Shown: one piece after another, positions 19,369-28,702 of the stretch
How positions within the stretch are numbered: position 1 is the first letter of the stretch
How the letters are laid out: each line of letters starts with the position of its first letter
Assembly (NCBI GenBank): GCA_016720075.1
Contig: JADJXW010000006.1
Location: 74,501-138,500, forward strand
Length of the DNA: 64,000 nt
Direction of reading: 5' to 3'
From: Pseudomonadota bacterium
GTDB taxonomy: Bacteria; Pseudomonadota; Gammaproteobacteria; Steroidobacterales; Steroidobacteraceae
Notes under the pieces: generated by a model
Database searches by the model: none
Told to the model about the DNA's origin: nothing
What the model saw: the letters and a program-made list of their open reading frames with translations, nothing else
Position numbers and translations under genes: made by a program

Positions 19369-19743
19369 ATGGCAACGACCAGTCAGCTGATCCGAGCACC
19401 CCGCCGGACCGCCGCTGAGAAGACCAAGGTGCCCGCCCTCGGCGCCGCCCCGCAGAAGCGCGGCGTGTGCACGCGCGTGTACACCACCACGCCCAAGAAG
19501 CCGAACTCGGCCCTGCGCAAGGTCTGCCGCGTGCGCCTGGTGAACGGCTACGAGGTCACCAGCTACATCGGCGGCGAAGGCCACAACCTGCAGGAGCACT
19601 CGGTGGTGCTGATCCGCGGCGGCCGCGTCAAGGATCTCCCCGGCGTGCGCTACCACACCGTTCGCGGCTCGCTCGACTGCTCCGGCGTCAACGACCGCCG
19701 CCAGAGCCGTTCCAAGTACGGCGCCAAGCGCCCGAAGAAGTAA
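19369..19743 (+). CDS. rpsL: 30S ribosomal protein S12
   Basis: 124 residues. S12 sits at the decoding centre and controls accuracy. It contains the streptomycin-region motifs TTPKKPNSALRKVCRVRL and GRVKDLPGVRYH, with the wild-type-type lysines in both, so no streptomycin-resistance substitution is evident. Start ATG 19369 is preceded by CGGAGA. First gene of the str operon; rpsG follows after 18 nt. Confidence 0.98.
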   Translation: MATTSQLIRAPRRTAAEKTKVPALGAAPQKRGVCTRVYTTTPKKPNSALRKVCRVRLVNGYEVTSYIGGEGHNLQEHSVVLIRGGRVKDLPGVRYHTVRGSLDCSGVNDRRQSRSKYGAKRPKK

Positions 19744-19761
19744 GGTTTCAGGAGTCACACC

Positions 19762-20239
19762 ATGTCACGTCGCGCTGCAGCCCCCGCCCGCACGATCCTT
19801 CCCGATCCGAAGTTCAACAGCGAAATGCTGGCCAAGTTCATGAACGTGGTCATGCAGGACGGCAAGAAGTCGGCTGCCGAACAGATCCTCTACGGTGCGA
19901 TCGACCGCATCTCGGAAGACCGGCAAGCAGGGTGGCGATGCCATCGACCTGCTGTCGGTCGCCCTCGACAACGTGAAGCCCGCGGTCGAGGTGAAGTCGC
20001 GCCGCGTCGGTGGTGCCACCTACCAGGTGCCCGTTGAAGTGCGCCCGTCGCGTCGCCAGACACTGGCCATGCGCTGGGTCATCGAGGCCGCGCGCGCCCG
20101 CACCGAGAAGTCGATGGCCTTCCGCATCGCGCACGAGCTGATGGATGCCGCCGAGAACCGCGGCGGCGCCGTGCGCAAGCGCGAAGACACGCATCGCATG
20201 GCCGATGCGAACCGCGCCTTCGCCCACTACCGCTGGTAA
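19762..20239 (+). CDS. rpsG: 30S ribosomal protein S7 (single-base frameshift)
   Basis: S7 nucleates assembly of the 30S head and contacts E-site tRNA. The N-terminal part (SRRAAAPARTILPDPKFNSE, then KFMNVVMQDGKKSAAEQILYGAIDRIS) is in one frame. From about 19915 the rest (KTGKQGGDAIDLLSVALDNV to NRAFAHYRW) continues in the +1 frame. The span is 3n+1 nt; dropping one G from TCGGAAG gives an uninterrupted 158-residue S7 of normal length. S7 is essential and both halves are perfectly conserved, so a sequencing or assembly insertion is far likelier than a true mutation. GGAG at 19751-19754 supports the start. Confidence 0.93.
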
Positions 20240-20292
20240 TTTTTCGGGGGCCGCTCCGCGGACCCCGTTGACCCCCCCGCGAAGCGGTATAT

Positions 20293-22380
20293 ATGGCTCG
20301 TGTCACGCCCCTGGAGCGTTACCGGAACATCGGCATCTCTGCCCACATCGATGCGGGCAAGACGACGACGACCGAGCGCATCCTTTTCTACACGGGCGTG
20401 TCGCACAAGATCGGTGAAGTGCACGACGGCGCGGCCGTCATGGACTACATGGAGCAGGAACAGGAGCGCGGCATCACGATCACCTCCGCCGCCACCACCT
20501 GCTTCTGGAAGGGGATGGAAAGCCAGTTCCCCGAGCACCGCATCAACATCATCGACACGCCGGGCCACGTGGACTTCACCATCGAGGTCGAACGCAGCCT
20601 GCGCGTGCTCGACAGCGCCGTGGCGCTGTTCGATTCGGTGGCGGGCGTGCAGCCGCAGTCCGAAACGGTGTGGCGGCAGATGAACCGCTACGGCGTGCCG
20701 CGCATCGCGTTCGTCAACAAGATGGACCGCGCCGGCGCCGACTTCCTGCGCGTGGTCGAGATGATCCGGCAGCGCCTGCGCGCCAATCCGGTGCCCATCC
20801 AGCTGGCCATCGGCGCCGAAGACACCTTCGAGGGCGTGGTCGACCTGATCCGCATGAAGGCCATCTACTGGGACATGGAAACCCAGGGGATGAAGTTCCA
20901 GTACAAGGACATCCCGGCGGGCCTGAAGACCCAGGCCGAGGAATACCGCGCGAAGATGATCGAGGCCGCCGCCGAAGGCGACGACGCGCTCACCGAGAAG
21001 TTCCTCGAAGGCAAGGAACTGACCGACACCGAGATCAAGCGCGGCCTGAAGGCCCGCTCGCTCAAGAACGAGATCGTGCTGTGCATGTGCGGCACCGCGT
21101 TCAAGAACAAGGGGGTCCAGGCCCTGCTCGACGCCGTGATCGACTTCATGCCGTCGCCGATGGAACTGCCCGACACCAAGGGCATCGATGACCGCGGCGA
21201 GGCGGCCTCGCGCAAGCCTTCGGACGAGGCGCCGTTCTCGGCGCTGGCGTTCAAGATCCTGAACGACCCGTTCGTGGGCAACCTCACCTTCTTCCGCGTG
21301 TATTCCGGCGTGCTGAAGTCCGGCGACCAGGTCTACCTGCCCACCAAGAGCAAGCGCGAGCGCATCGGCCGCCTGCTGCAGATGCACGCCAGCGATCGTA
21401 CCGAGATCAAGGAAGTGCGCTCGGGCGACATCGCCGCGGCCGTGGGCCTCAAGGATGTGATCACGGGCGACACGCTGTGCAGCGAAGACAAGATCATCAC
21501 CCTCGAGAAGATGGTGATCCCGGTGCCCGTGATCCAGGTGGCCGTCGAGCCCCGGACCGTGGCCGACCAGGAGAAGATGGGCATGGCGCTGCAGCGACTT
21601 GCCCGCGAAGACCCTTCGTTCCGCGTGTCCACCGATGAGGAATCGGGCCAGACGCTGATCGCCGGCATGGGCGAGCTGCACCTGGAGATCATCGTCGACC
21701 GCATGAAGCGCGAGTTCAAGGTCGAGGCCAATGTCGGCAAGCCGCAGGTGGCCTACCGCGAGACCATCCGCGCCACCGTGGAATCCGAGGGCAAGCACGT
21801 CAAGCAGTCGGGCGGCCGCGGGCAGTTCGGCCATGTGTGGCTGAAGCTCGAGCCGAACGAGGAAGGCAAGGGCGTCGAGTTCATCAACGGCATCGTGGGC
21901 GGCACCGTGCCGCGCGAGTTCATCCCCGCCGTGGAGAAGGGCGTCTACGAGGCCATCGAGACCGGCGTGATGGCCGGCTATCCCGTGGTCGACGTGAAGG
22001 TGACGCTGTTCGACGGCTCGTACCACGACGTCGATTCCGACGAGATTTCCTTCCGCATGGCCTCGATCTTCGGTTTCAAGGACGGCTTCAGAAAGGCGCG
22101 TCCCGTGATCCTCGAGCCCATCATGAAGGTCGAGGTAGTCACCCCCGAGGACTACATGGGCGACGTGATCGGCGACCTGAATCGCCGCCGTGGCCAGATC
22201 TTGGGGCTGGAAGACACGCCCGCGGGCAAGACCGTGACAGCGGAAGTGCCGCTGGCCGAGATGTTCGGCTATGCGACGAACGTGCGCTCGATGAGCCAGG
22301 GCAGGGCGACGTTCACGATGGAGTTTTCGAAGTACATGGAGGTTCCGGCGAACGTCGCCGAAACCATCATCAACAATTAA
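20293..22380 (+). CDS. fusA: Elongation factor G (str operon copy)
   Basis: 695 residues, the usual EF-G length. It catalyses GTP-dependent translocation and, with RRF, ribosome recycling. Canonical motifs: HIDAGKTTTTERI, switch I/II EQEQERGITITSA and DTPGHVDFT, NKMD, and G5 near GTAFKNKGVQ. Domain IV has QSGGRGQFGHVW and the C-terminal GRATFTMEFSKY. The switch I stretch HKIGEVHDGAAVMDYMEQEQERG is the standard form, unlike the minus-strand paralogue. Start ATG 20293 has only a weak ribosome binding site. It lies 53 nt after rpsG and 25 nt before tuf copy 2. Confidence 0.97.
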   Translation: MARVTPLERYRNIGISAHIDAGKTTTTERILFYTGVSHKIGEVHDGAAVMDYMEQEQERGITITSAATTCFWKGMESQFPEHRINIIDTPGHVDFTIEVERSLRVLDSAVALFDSVAGVQPQSETVWRQMNRYGVPRIAFVNKMDRAGADFLRVVEMIRQRLRANPVPIQLAIGAEDTFEGVVDLIRMKAIYWDMETQGMKFQYKDIPAGLKTQAEEYRAKMIEAAAEGDDALTEKFLEGKELTDTEIKRGLKARSLKNEIVLCMCGTAFKNKGVQALLDAVIDFMPSPMELPDTKGIDDRGEAASRKPSDEAPFSALAFKILNDPFVGNLTFFRVYSGVLKSGDQVYLPTKSKRERIGRLLQMHASDRTEIKEVRSGDIAAAVGLKDVITGDTLCSEDKIITLEKMVIPVPVIQVAVEPRTVADQEKMGMALQRLAREDPSFRVSTDEESGQTLIAGMGELHLEIIVDRMKREFKVEANVGKPQVAYRETIRATVESEGKHVKQSGGRGQFGHVWLKLEPNEEGKGVEFINGIVGGTVPREFIPAVEKGVYEAIETGVMAGYPVVDVKVTLFDGSYHDVDSDEISFRMASIFGFKDGFRKARPVILEPIMKVEVVTPEDYMGDVIGDLNRRRGQILGLEDTPAGKTVTAEVPLAEMFGYATNVRSMSQGRATFTMEFSKYMEVPANVAETIINN

Positions 22381-22405
22381 GTCCTAACCACCAGGGTACA
22401 CACAC

Positions 22406-23595
<1,190 letters not shown>

Positions 23596-23607
23596 GGAAA
23601 GATATTC

Positions 23608-23919
23608 ATGGCAAACCAGAACATCCGCATTCGCCTGAAGGCGTTCGATCACCGCCTGATCGACACTTCGGCGAAGGAAATCGTCGAGACCGCCAAGCGC
23701 ACGGGTGCAACCGTGCGCGGCCCGGTGCCGCTGCCCACCAAGATGGAGAAATTCACCTTGCTGGTCTCGCCCCATGGCGACAAGGACGCGCGTGACCAGT
23801 TCGAGCTGCGCACGCACAAGCGCCTGATGGACATCCTCGACCCGACCGACAAGACGGTGGACGCGCTGATGAAGCTCGAACTGCCGGCCGGCGTGGACGT
23901 CCAGATCAAGCTGAATTAA
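23608..23919 (+). CDS. rpsJ: 30S ribosomal protein S10 / NusE
   Basis: 103 residues, the standard length. S10 is part of the 30S head and, as NusE, pairs with NusB in antitermination and with NusG to couple transcription and translation. Signature: IRIRLKAFDHRLIDTS near the start, then PLPTKMEKFTLLVSPHGDKDARDQFELRTHKRL. Start ATG 23608 follows AAGGAAAG. It lies 12 nt after tuf copy 2 but is separated from rplC by four unrelated genes, so here it ends the str operon rather than opening the S10 operon. Confidence 0.97.
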   Translation: MANQNIRIRLKAFDHRLIDTSAKEIVETAKRTGATVRGPVPLPTKMEKFTLLVSPHGDKDARDQFELRTHKRLMDILDPTDKTVDALMKLELPAGVDVQIKLN

Positions 23920-23925
23920 GGGGCG

Positions 23926-24651
23926 CTACGCCCCACGGTGCAATTCAAACTGGCAGATGGCGACCGCCGCTGCCAGGTTGAGTGATTCGATTGCGCCGGT
24001 TCCCTCGATGGTGAACGCCCTGGCCTTGATCAAGGCCAGGGCTTCCTTCGGCAGGCCACGAGCCTCGCTGCCATATACAAAGCACTGACGATCCCGGAAG
24101 GCCTGCGTGGCGATGGATTCGCCCTGCATGTCGAGCGCGGCTATGCGCCCATAGCGCGCGGGAAGTGATTCGAGCGTGACCTCGGTTTCCACTGGAACGT
24201 GCAGGATGGCGCCCATGCTGGCGCGCACCGCCTTGCCGTTGAAGGGCTCGACGCTGTCGGGGCTCAGCAGGCAGCGGTAGTTCCCGAACCACGCCAGCGT
24301 TCGCAGGATGGTGCCCAGGTTGCCCGGGTCCTGGATCTGGTGCAGGTAGACCGCCTTTTCGCCTGGCCTGGGCGGCGGCGGCGTCAGCAGCGGTGCCACC
24401 GCGACGATGCCCTGTGGCGTGCGCGTCTCGCTGATCTGCTGCATCTGCACCGATTTGACCTGGTGCATGGTGAACGGGCTGCGCCAGTGCTCGTATTCCC
24501 GCGTGCAGTAGATCTCGCAGGACAGAAGCTGCGGGTTGCGTGTGGCGGCTTTCTGCAGCTCGAGCACCAGGTGCTCGCCCTCCAGCAGGAACAGCCCGGC
24601 TTCCTCGCGGAACTTCTTCTGGTGCAGCTTGCGGATGTCTTCGATCTTCAC
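23926..24651 (-). CDS. SPOUT-family RNA 2'-O-methyltransferase (TrmH/RlmB-like)
   Basis: 241 residues. The SpoU/TrmH motifs are all present: QDPGNLGTILRTLAWFG (motif 1, with the substrate Asn and Arg), a middle FVYGSEARGLPKE (motif 2) and IEGTGAIESLNLAAAVAI (motif 3), which together form the knotted SAM pocket. An N-terminal substrate-binding region (HQKKFREEAGLFLLEGEHLV) matches the rRNA-methylating branch of the family. Substrate is probably rRNA but the exact nucleotide cannot be assigned. The start codon overlaps the stop of the upstream oxidoreductase gene by 4 nt, so the two are cotranscribed. Its stop lies 6 nt from the rpsJ stop, convergently. Confidence 0.85.
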   Translation of the reverse strand: MKIEDIRKLHQKKFREEAGLFLLEGEHLVLELQKAATRNPQLLSCEIYCTREYEHWRSPFTMHQVKSVQMQQISETRTPQGIVAVAPLLTPPPPRPGEKAVYLHQIQDPGNLGTILRTLAWFGNYRCLLSPDSVEPFNGKAVRASMGAILHVPVETEVTLESLPARYGRIAALDMQGESIATQAFRDRQCFVYGSEARGLPKEALALIKARAFTIEGTGAIESLNLAAAVAICQFELHRGA

Positions 24652-26249
24652 GTCAGGCTCCGGCCCAAGGCTTCGGCCACCCTTATGCCATCAACGCCCG
24701 CCGAAAGGATGCCGCCGGCGTAGCCCGCGCCTTCGCCGCAGGGATAGAGCCCGCGCACATTGAGGCTCTGCAGCGACTCGTCGTGGCGCGTGATGCGCAC
24801 GGGGGATGAGGTGCGGCTCTCGACGCCGGTGAGCACCGCATCATGGCGATCGAAACCCCGCAGCTGCCTGCCGAACGCCGGCAGCGCCTCGCGGATCGCC
24901 TCGATGGCGTAATCGGGCAACGCGGTGGAAAGATCGCCCAGCTTCACGCCGGGCTTGTACGAGGGGATCACGTCGCCGAGTGTCGTCGACGCGTTGCCGC
25001 GCAGGAAGTCGCCCACAAGCTGTCCGGGGGCGCAGTAGTTGCTGCCGCCCAGCACATAGGCCTGCGACTCGAGCGATTCCTGCAGCGCGACACCCGCGAG
25101 CAACCCGCCCGGATAGTCCGGTTCCGGATGGATGGCGACGACAACGCCGGCGTTGGCGTTGCGCTCGTTGCGCGAGTACTGGCTCATGCCGTTGGTGACC
25201 ACGCGCTGCGGTTCGGAGGTGGCCGCCACCACGGTCCCGCCGGGACACATGCAGAAGCTGTACACGGCGCGGCCATTGCGCGCGTGGTGCACCAGCTTGT
25301 AGTCGGCCGCGCCCAGCAGCGGATTGCCCGCGTGGCGGCCCAGGCGCGCGGCATCGATCATCGACTGCGGATGTTCGATGCGAAAGCCGATGGCGAAGGG
25401 CTTGGGATCCAGGTGCACGCCGCGCCGCTCCAGCATCCGGAAGGTGTCGCGCGAGCTGTGGCCCAGCGCCAGCACCACATGCCGGCTCATCAGCTGTTCG
25501 CCCGAGGCCAGCTGCACGCCCTCGATGCCGTCGCCGCCGATCAGCAGGTCGGTGACCTGGCTTTCGAATCGCACCTCGCCGCCCAGCGACAGTATCTGCT
25601 CGCGCATCTTCGTCACCACGCCGGTCAGGCGGAAGGTGCCGATGTGCGGCTTGCTCACGTAGAGGATCTCGGGCGGCGCGCCGGCGGCCACGAATTCCCG
25701 CATCACCTTGCGGCCGTAGAACTTCGGGTCCTTGATCTGGCTGTAGAGCTTGCCGTCGGAGAACAGTCCCGCGCCGCCCTCGCCGAACTGCACGTTCGAT
25801 TCCGGATGCAGCGTATTGCGCCGCCAAAGATCCCAGGTGTCCTGGGTTCGCCGGCGCACTTCACGGCCGCGCTCGAGCACGATGGGCCGGAAGCCCATTT
25901 GCGCCAGCAGCAGCGCGGCGAACAGGCCGCCGGGTCCGAAGCCCACCACGAGCGGGCGGTCTTTCAGTCCCGCGGGCGCCTTCGCGACTGGGTGGTAGCC
26001 GGTGTCCGGCGCCGGGCCCACCTGCCGGTCGCCTTCGAAGCGTTCCAGCAGCGCGGACTCGTCGCGCACCTCCACATCTACGATGCAGACGAACAGGATG
26101 GCGTTGCGGCGCCGGGCGTCGGGGCTGCGCTTGAAGAGCGTCAGCGACAGCAGCTCGGCGTCGTCGATCGCAAGGCGCAGGGCCACGGCGCGGCGCAGCG
26201 ATTCGGGGGTGTAGTCGAGCGGCAGCGGCAGCTCGGAAATGCGGATCAC
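24648..26249 (-). CDS. NAD(P)/FAD-dependent oxidoreductase (COG2509-like)
   Basis: 533 residues. An N-terminal region of about 90 residues (SELPLPLDYTPESLRRAVA) precedes the Rossmann FAD-binding motif VVGFGPGGLFAALLLAQMG at about residues 100-118, continuing to an ERG for the ribose. Further conserved segments are NVQFGEGGAGLFSDGKL, ALGHSSRDTF, MCPGGTVVAA and a C-terminal GLYPCGEGAGYAGGI that closes the FAD site. This layout is that of the widespread uncharacterised dehydrogenase family often annotated only as FAD-dependent. No substrate is known. It heads a two-gene unit with the SPOUT methyltransferase. Confidence 0.85.
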   Translation of the reverse strand: MIRISELPLPLDYTPESLRRAVALRLAIDDAELLSLTLFKRSPDARRRNAILFVCIVDVEVRDESALLERFEGDRQVGPAPDTGYHPVAKAPAGLKDRPLVVGFGPGGLFAALLLAQMGFRPIVLERGREVRRRTQDTWDLWRRNTLHPESNVQFGEGGAGLFSDGKLYSQIKDPKFYGRKVMREFVAAGAPPEILYVSKPHIGTFRLTGVVTKMREQILSLGGEVRFESQVTDLLIGGDGIEGVQLASGEQLMSRHVVLALGHSSRDTFRMLERRGVHLDPKPFAIGFRIEHPQSMIDAARLGRHAGNPLLGAADYKLVHHARNGRAVYSFCMCPGGTVVAATSEPQRVVTNGMSQYSRNERNANAGVVVAIHPEPDYPGGLLAGVALQESLESQAYVLGGSNYCAPGQLVGDFLRGNASTTLGDVIPSYKPGVKLGDLSTALPDYAIEAIREALPAFGRQLRGFDRHDAVLTGVESRTSSPVRITRHDESLQSLNVRGLYPCGEGAGYAGGILSAGVDGIRVAEALGRSLT

Positions 26250-26283
26250 CGCGGCTTCCTGGCCGGTATATCCGGCAGAGGGA

Positions 26284-26302
26284 TAGAATGCGCGCCATTC
26301 TA
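26284..26302. promoter_or_regulatory. Symmetric -10 element: candidate bidirectional promoter
   Basis: TAGAATG, CGCGC, CATTCTA forms a perfect 7+5+7 inverted repeat between two divergent genes. It presents TAGAAT, a 5/6 match to the -10, on both strands: 26284-26289 for rlmE and 26302-26297 for the oxidoreductase. Neither side has a good TTGACA at the right distance. It could instead be an operator. Confidence 0.5.
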
Positions 26303-26323
26303 GCGCTGGATTCCCCGCAGGAA

Positions 26324-26944
26324 ATGGCCCGAAGCAAAAGCAGCGCGAGCTGGATGTCGCGACACCTCAGCGACCCCTACGTCAAGCAGGCGCAGAAAGA
26401 CGGCTACCGTAGCCGCGCGGCGTACAAGCTCACCGAGCTGAACGAGAAGGACAAGCTGATCCGGCCTGGCATGCGCATCCTCGATCTGGGGTCCGCGCCC
26501 GGTGGCTGGTCGCAGGTGGCCGGCAAGATCGTTGGCGACAAGGGCCGCATCCTCGCCACGGACATCCTGCCCATGGAGTCGATCCGCAACGTGGATTTCA
26601 TCCAGGGCGACTTCAACGACGAGACAATCGTCGAGCAGCTGCTGGGCTGGCTGGGTGGCGGCAGGTTCGACCTGATCATCTCGGACATCGCGCCCAACAT
26701 CACCGGCATCGCCTCGGCGGACCAGGCCTCATCCATCTATTTCCTCGAGCTTGCGCTCGATACCGTGGTGAAGACCCTCAAGCCCGGCGCCACCTTCGTG
26801 GCCAAGATGTTCCAGGGCGCGGGGTCCGACGCGTACGTGAAGCAGCTGCGCGCGCACTTCGAGAAGGTGCTGATCCGCAAGCCCGCCGCCTCGCGCAAGG
26901 AATCGCGCGAGGTCTACCTGGTGGCGAAGGGCTTCAAGGGCTAG
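26324..26944 (+). CDS. rlmE: 23S rRNA 2'-O-ribose methyltransferase RlmE (FtsJ/RrmJ)
   Basis: 206 residues, as in E. coli RlmE (209), which methylates U2552 in the A loop of 23S rRNA at a late assembly step. The SAM-binding motif is LDLGSAPGGWSQ. The catalytic K-D-K-E set is visible in RSRAAYKL, SDIAPN, VAKMFQG and SREVYLV. Start ATG 26324 (MARSKSSASWMSRH) follows CAGGAA; an in-frame ATG at 26288 overlaps the promoter element. Its TAG stop and the stop of the convergent synthase share the palindrome CTAG. Confidence 0.95.
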   Translation: MARSKSSASWMSRHLSDPYVKQAQKDGYRSRAAYKLTELNEKDKLIRPGMRILDLGSAPGGWSQVAGKIVGDKGRILATDILPMESIRNVDFIQGDFNDETIVEQLLGWLGGGRFDLIISDIAPNITGIASADQASSIYFLELALDTVVKTLKPGATFVAKMFQGAGSDAYVKQLRAHFEKVLIRKPAASRKESREVYLVAKGFKG

Positions 26945-27678
26945 AAGCGCTCGTCGGCGCGCAGATAGCGCCACTTGCCCATCGGCAGGCCGCCCAGCAT
27001 CACGTTGCCGCTGCGCACGCGCTTCAGCCCGGTGACCACCAGACCCACCATCTCGCACATCCGGCGGATCTGGCGCTTGCGCCCCTCGCGCAGCACGAAG
27101 CGCAGCTGGGCCTCGTTCTGCCAGCTCACGCCTGCGGGCCGCAGTTTCACGCCATCGAGCGTCAGGCCGTGCTGCAGGCGGTGCATGCCATCGGTCGACA
27201 GCGCGCCGTCCACGCGCACCAGGTATTCCTTCTCGATCTCGGAATCCTGGCCGATGAGCTGCTTGGCCACGCGGCCGTCCTGGGTCAGCACCAGCAGGCC
27301 CGTGGAATCGATGTCCAGCCGGCCGGCGGGGGCCAGCCCCTGCAGATGGGCGGGGCTGAATTTCACGGGGGAGGTGTCACCGGACCAGCGGTTTTCGGGC
27401 CGGATGAGCACCGATGCGGGCTCATAGCCATCCTCCGCCTGGCCGGAGACGTAGCCCACGGGCTTGTGGAGCAGGACGGTGACCTGGCCCTGCTGGTGCG
27501 CCCGGGCGGCCGGATCGACCTCTATGCGCGCCTGGGGAGACACCCTCACCCCCAGGGTGTCGATGACCTGGCCGTCAACCCTGACCCAGCCGTTGACGAT
27601 CCAGGTTTCGGCCTCGCGGCGCGAGCACAGGCCCAGTTCGCCCATGCGCTTGGAAAGGCGGGGATTGTCGGAACTCAT
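26941..27678 (-). CDS. RsuA/RluF-family rRNA pseudouridine synthase
   Basis: 245 residues. The N-terminal S4 RNA-binding domain (LSKRMGELGLCSRREAETWIVNGWVRVDG, about 8-60) precedes the catalytic domain with GRLDIDSTGLLVLTQDG, holding the catalytic Asp, and the C-terminal REGRKRQIRRMCEMVGLVV. The HKPVGYVS motif and overall pattern look most like RluF, which modifies U2604 in E. coli 23S rRNA, but RluE/RluB-like specificity cannot be ruled out. It converges on rlmE with a 4-nt overlap of stop codons. Confidence 0.85.
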   Translation of the reverse strand: MSSDNPRLSKRMGELGLCSRREAETWIVNGWVRVDGQVIDTLGVRVSPQARIEVDPAARAHQQGQVTVLLHKPVGYVSGQAEDGYEPASVLIRPENRWSGDTSPVKFSPAHLQGLAPAGRLDIDSTGLLVLTQDGRVAKQLIGQDSEIEKEYLVRVDGALSTDGMHRLQHGLTLDGVKLRPAGVSWQNEAQLRFVLREGRKRQIRRMCEMVGLVVTGLKRVRSGNVMLGGLPMGKWRYLRADERF

Positions 27679-27981
27679 CGGGGGCCACTCATGGGGTGGC
27701 TATCGTACCTGCTGCTGCATCGCAGCAAAATTATCGTGCAGATAGTCCAAACTACATGCCCCAAGGGGGTTGTTACTGAGAAGTGTGCTGCATATACTGC
27801 GCGCCCTTTTCGCCGTCGGCTATTCCGGCGGCCCGCGTTTACGGATGCGGAATCGGGGTAGGTTGGCCAGTAAAAAAGGCCAATACCACTCGAGCCACGC
27901 GAGCTGCTGCTTTCGCAGCCCAATCGCCTGTCTCGCGTGCACCTACCTGATTCTCCGCTTCTTCGAACAGAGGATTGCGAG
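27679..27981 (+). promoter_or_regulatory. Promoter and leader region of the rplC (S10-type) operon
   Basis: This 303-nt gap has no gene. It contains the promoter at 27770-27798 and about 177 nt of leader. In the leader TTGGCC (27863-27868) pairs with GGCCAA (27878-27883) around an A-rich 9-nt loop. In E. coli the S10 leader binds L4 for autogenous control; here the leader stands before rplC instead of rpsJ, so whether it binds L4 is open. Confidence 0.55.
27770..27798 (+). promoter_or_regulatory. rplC operon promoter
   Basis: TTGTTA (27770-27775), 17-nt spacer, TATACT (27793-27798, 5/6 match to the -10), followed by the GC-rich discriminator GCGCGCCC. The arrangement and position make this the probable main promoter for the whole rplC-rplQ run. 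Confidence 0.75.
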
Positions 27982-28689
27982 ATGACTATCGGTCTGGTCG
28001 GCCGCAAGTGCGGCATGACTCGAGTTTTCACTGAAGCTGGCGAATCCGTGCCTGTCACGGTCGTCGAGGTGCTGGCCAATCGCGTCACGCAGGTGAAATC
28101 CCAGGACGGCGACGGCTACCGCGCCATCCAGGTCACCTACGGCAAGCGTCGTCCGCAGCTGTTTTCCAAGGCTGTGGCCGGTCACTACGCCAAGGCCAAG
28201 GTCGAGCCCGGTCGTTCGCTGGTGGAATTCCGCCTCGAGGCCGCCGAGCTCGCCGACGTGCAGCCCGGCGCCGAGTTCACCGCCGAGATCTTCAAGGCCG
28301 GCCAGCTGGTGGATGTCACTGGCACCACCATCGGCAAGGGCTTCGCGGGCACGATGAAGCGCCACAATTTCGCCGGCGGTCCCGCTTCGCATGGTCACTC
28401 GGTGACGCATCGCGCGCCTGGCTCCATCGGCCAGCGCCAGACCCCTGGCCGCGTGTTCCCCGGCAAGCGCATGTCCGGCCACATGGGCGTCAAGCGTCGC
28501 ACCATCGAGAACCTGAAGGTCGTCGAGATCGACGTGGCGCGCAACCTGCTGCTGATCAGCGGTGCGGTGCCGGGCTCCGAGGGCGGTGAGGTGATCGTGC
28601 GTCCTTCGGTCAAGGCCGCGCGCCTTGCCCGGCGCAAGAGCATCACGCCGAGCAAGAAGGCCGATGCTAAGAAAGACGGCAAGAAGTAA
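27982..28689 (+). CDS. rplC: 50S ribosomal protein L3
   Basis: 235 residues, somewhat longer than E. coli L3 (209) because of a Lys/Ala-rich C-terminal tail (SITPSKKADAKKDGKK). L3 is an early assembly protein whose loop reaches the peptidyl transferase centre. Signature: GLVGRKCGMTRVF at the N-terminus and KGFAGTMKRHNFAGGPASHG, with GSIGQRQTPGRVFPGKRMSGHMG after it. Start ATG 27982; an in-frame start at 27937 would add 15 unrelated residues. First gene of the contiguous ribosomal-protein block. Confidence 0.97.
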   Translation: MTIGLVGRKCGMTRVFTEAGESVPVTVVEVLANRVTQVKSQDGDGYRAIQVTYGKRRPQLFSKAVAGHYAKAKVEPGRSLVEFRLEAAELADVQPGAEFTAEIFKAGQLVDVTGTTIGKGFAGTMKRHNFAGGPASHGHSVTHRAPGSIGQRQTPGRVFPGKRMSGHMGVKRRTIENLKVVEIDVARNLLLISGAVPGSEGGEVIVRPSVKAARLARRKSITPSKKADAKKDGKK

Positions 28690-28702
28690 GGCCTAAGAAG
28701 TC

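Noticed and set aside
18982..19758. N-terminal extension of the minus-strand EF-G by 259 codons
   Set aside because: It runs antisense through rpsL and the promoter region; family alignment starts at MPRTTPLADIRN.
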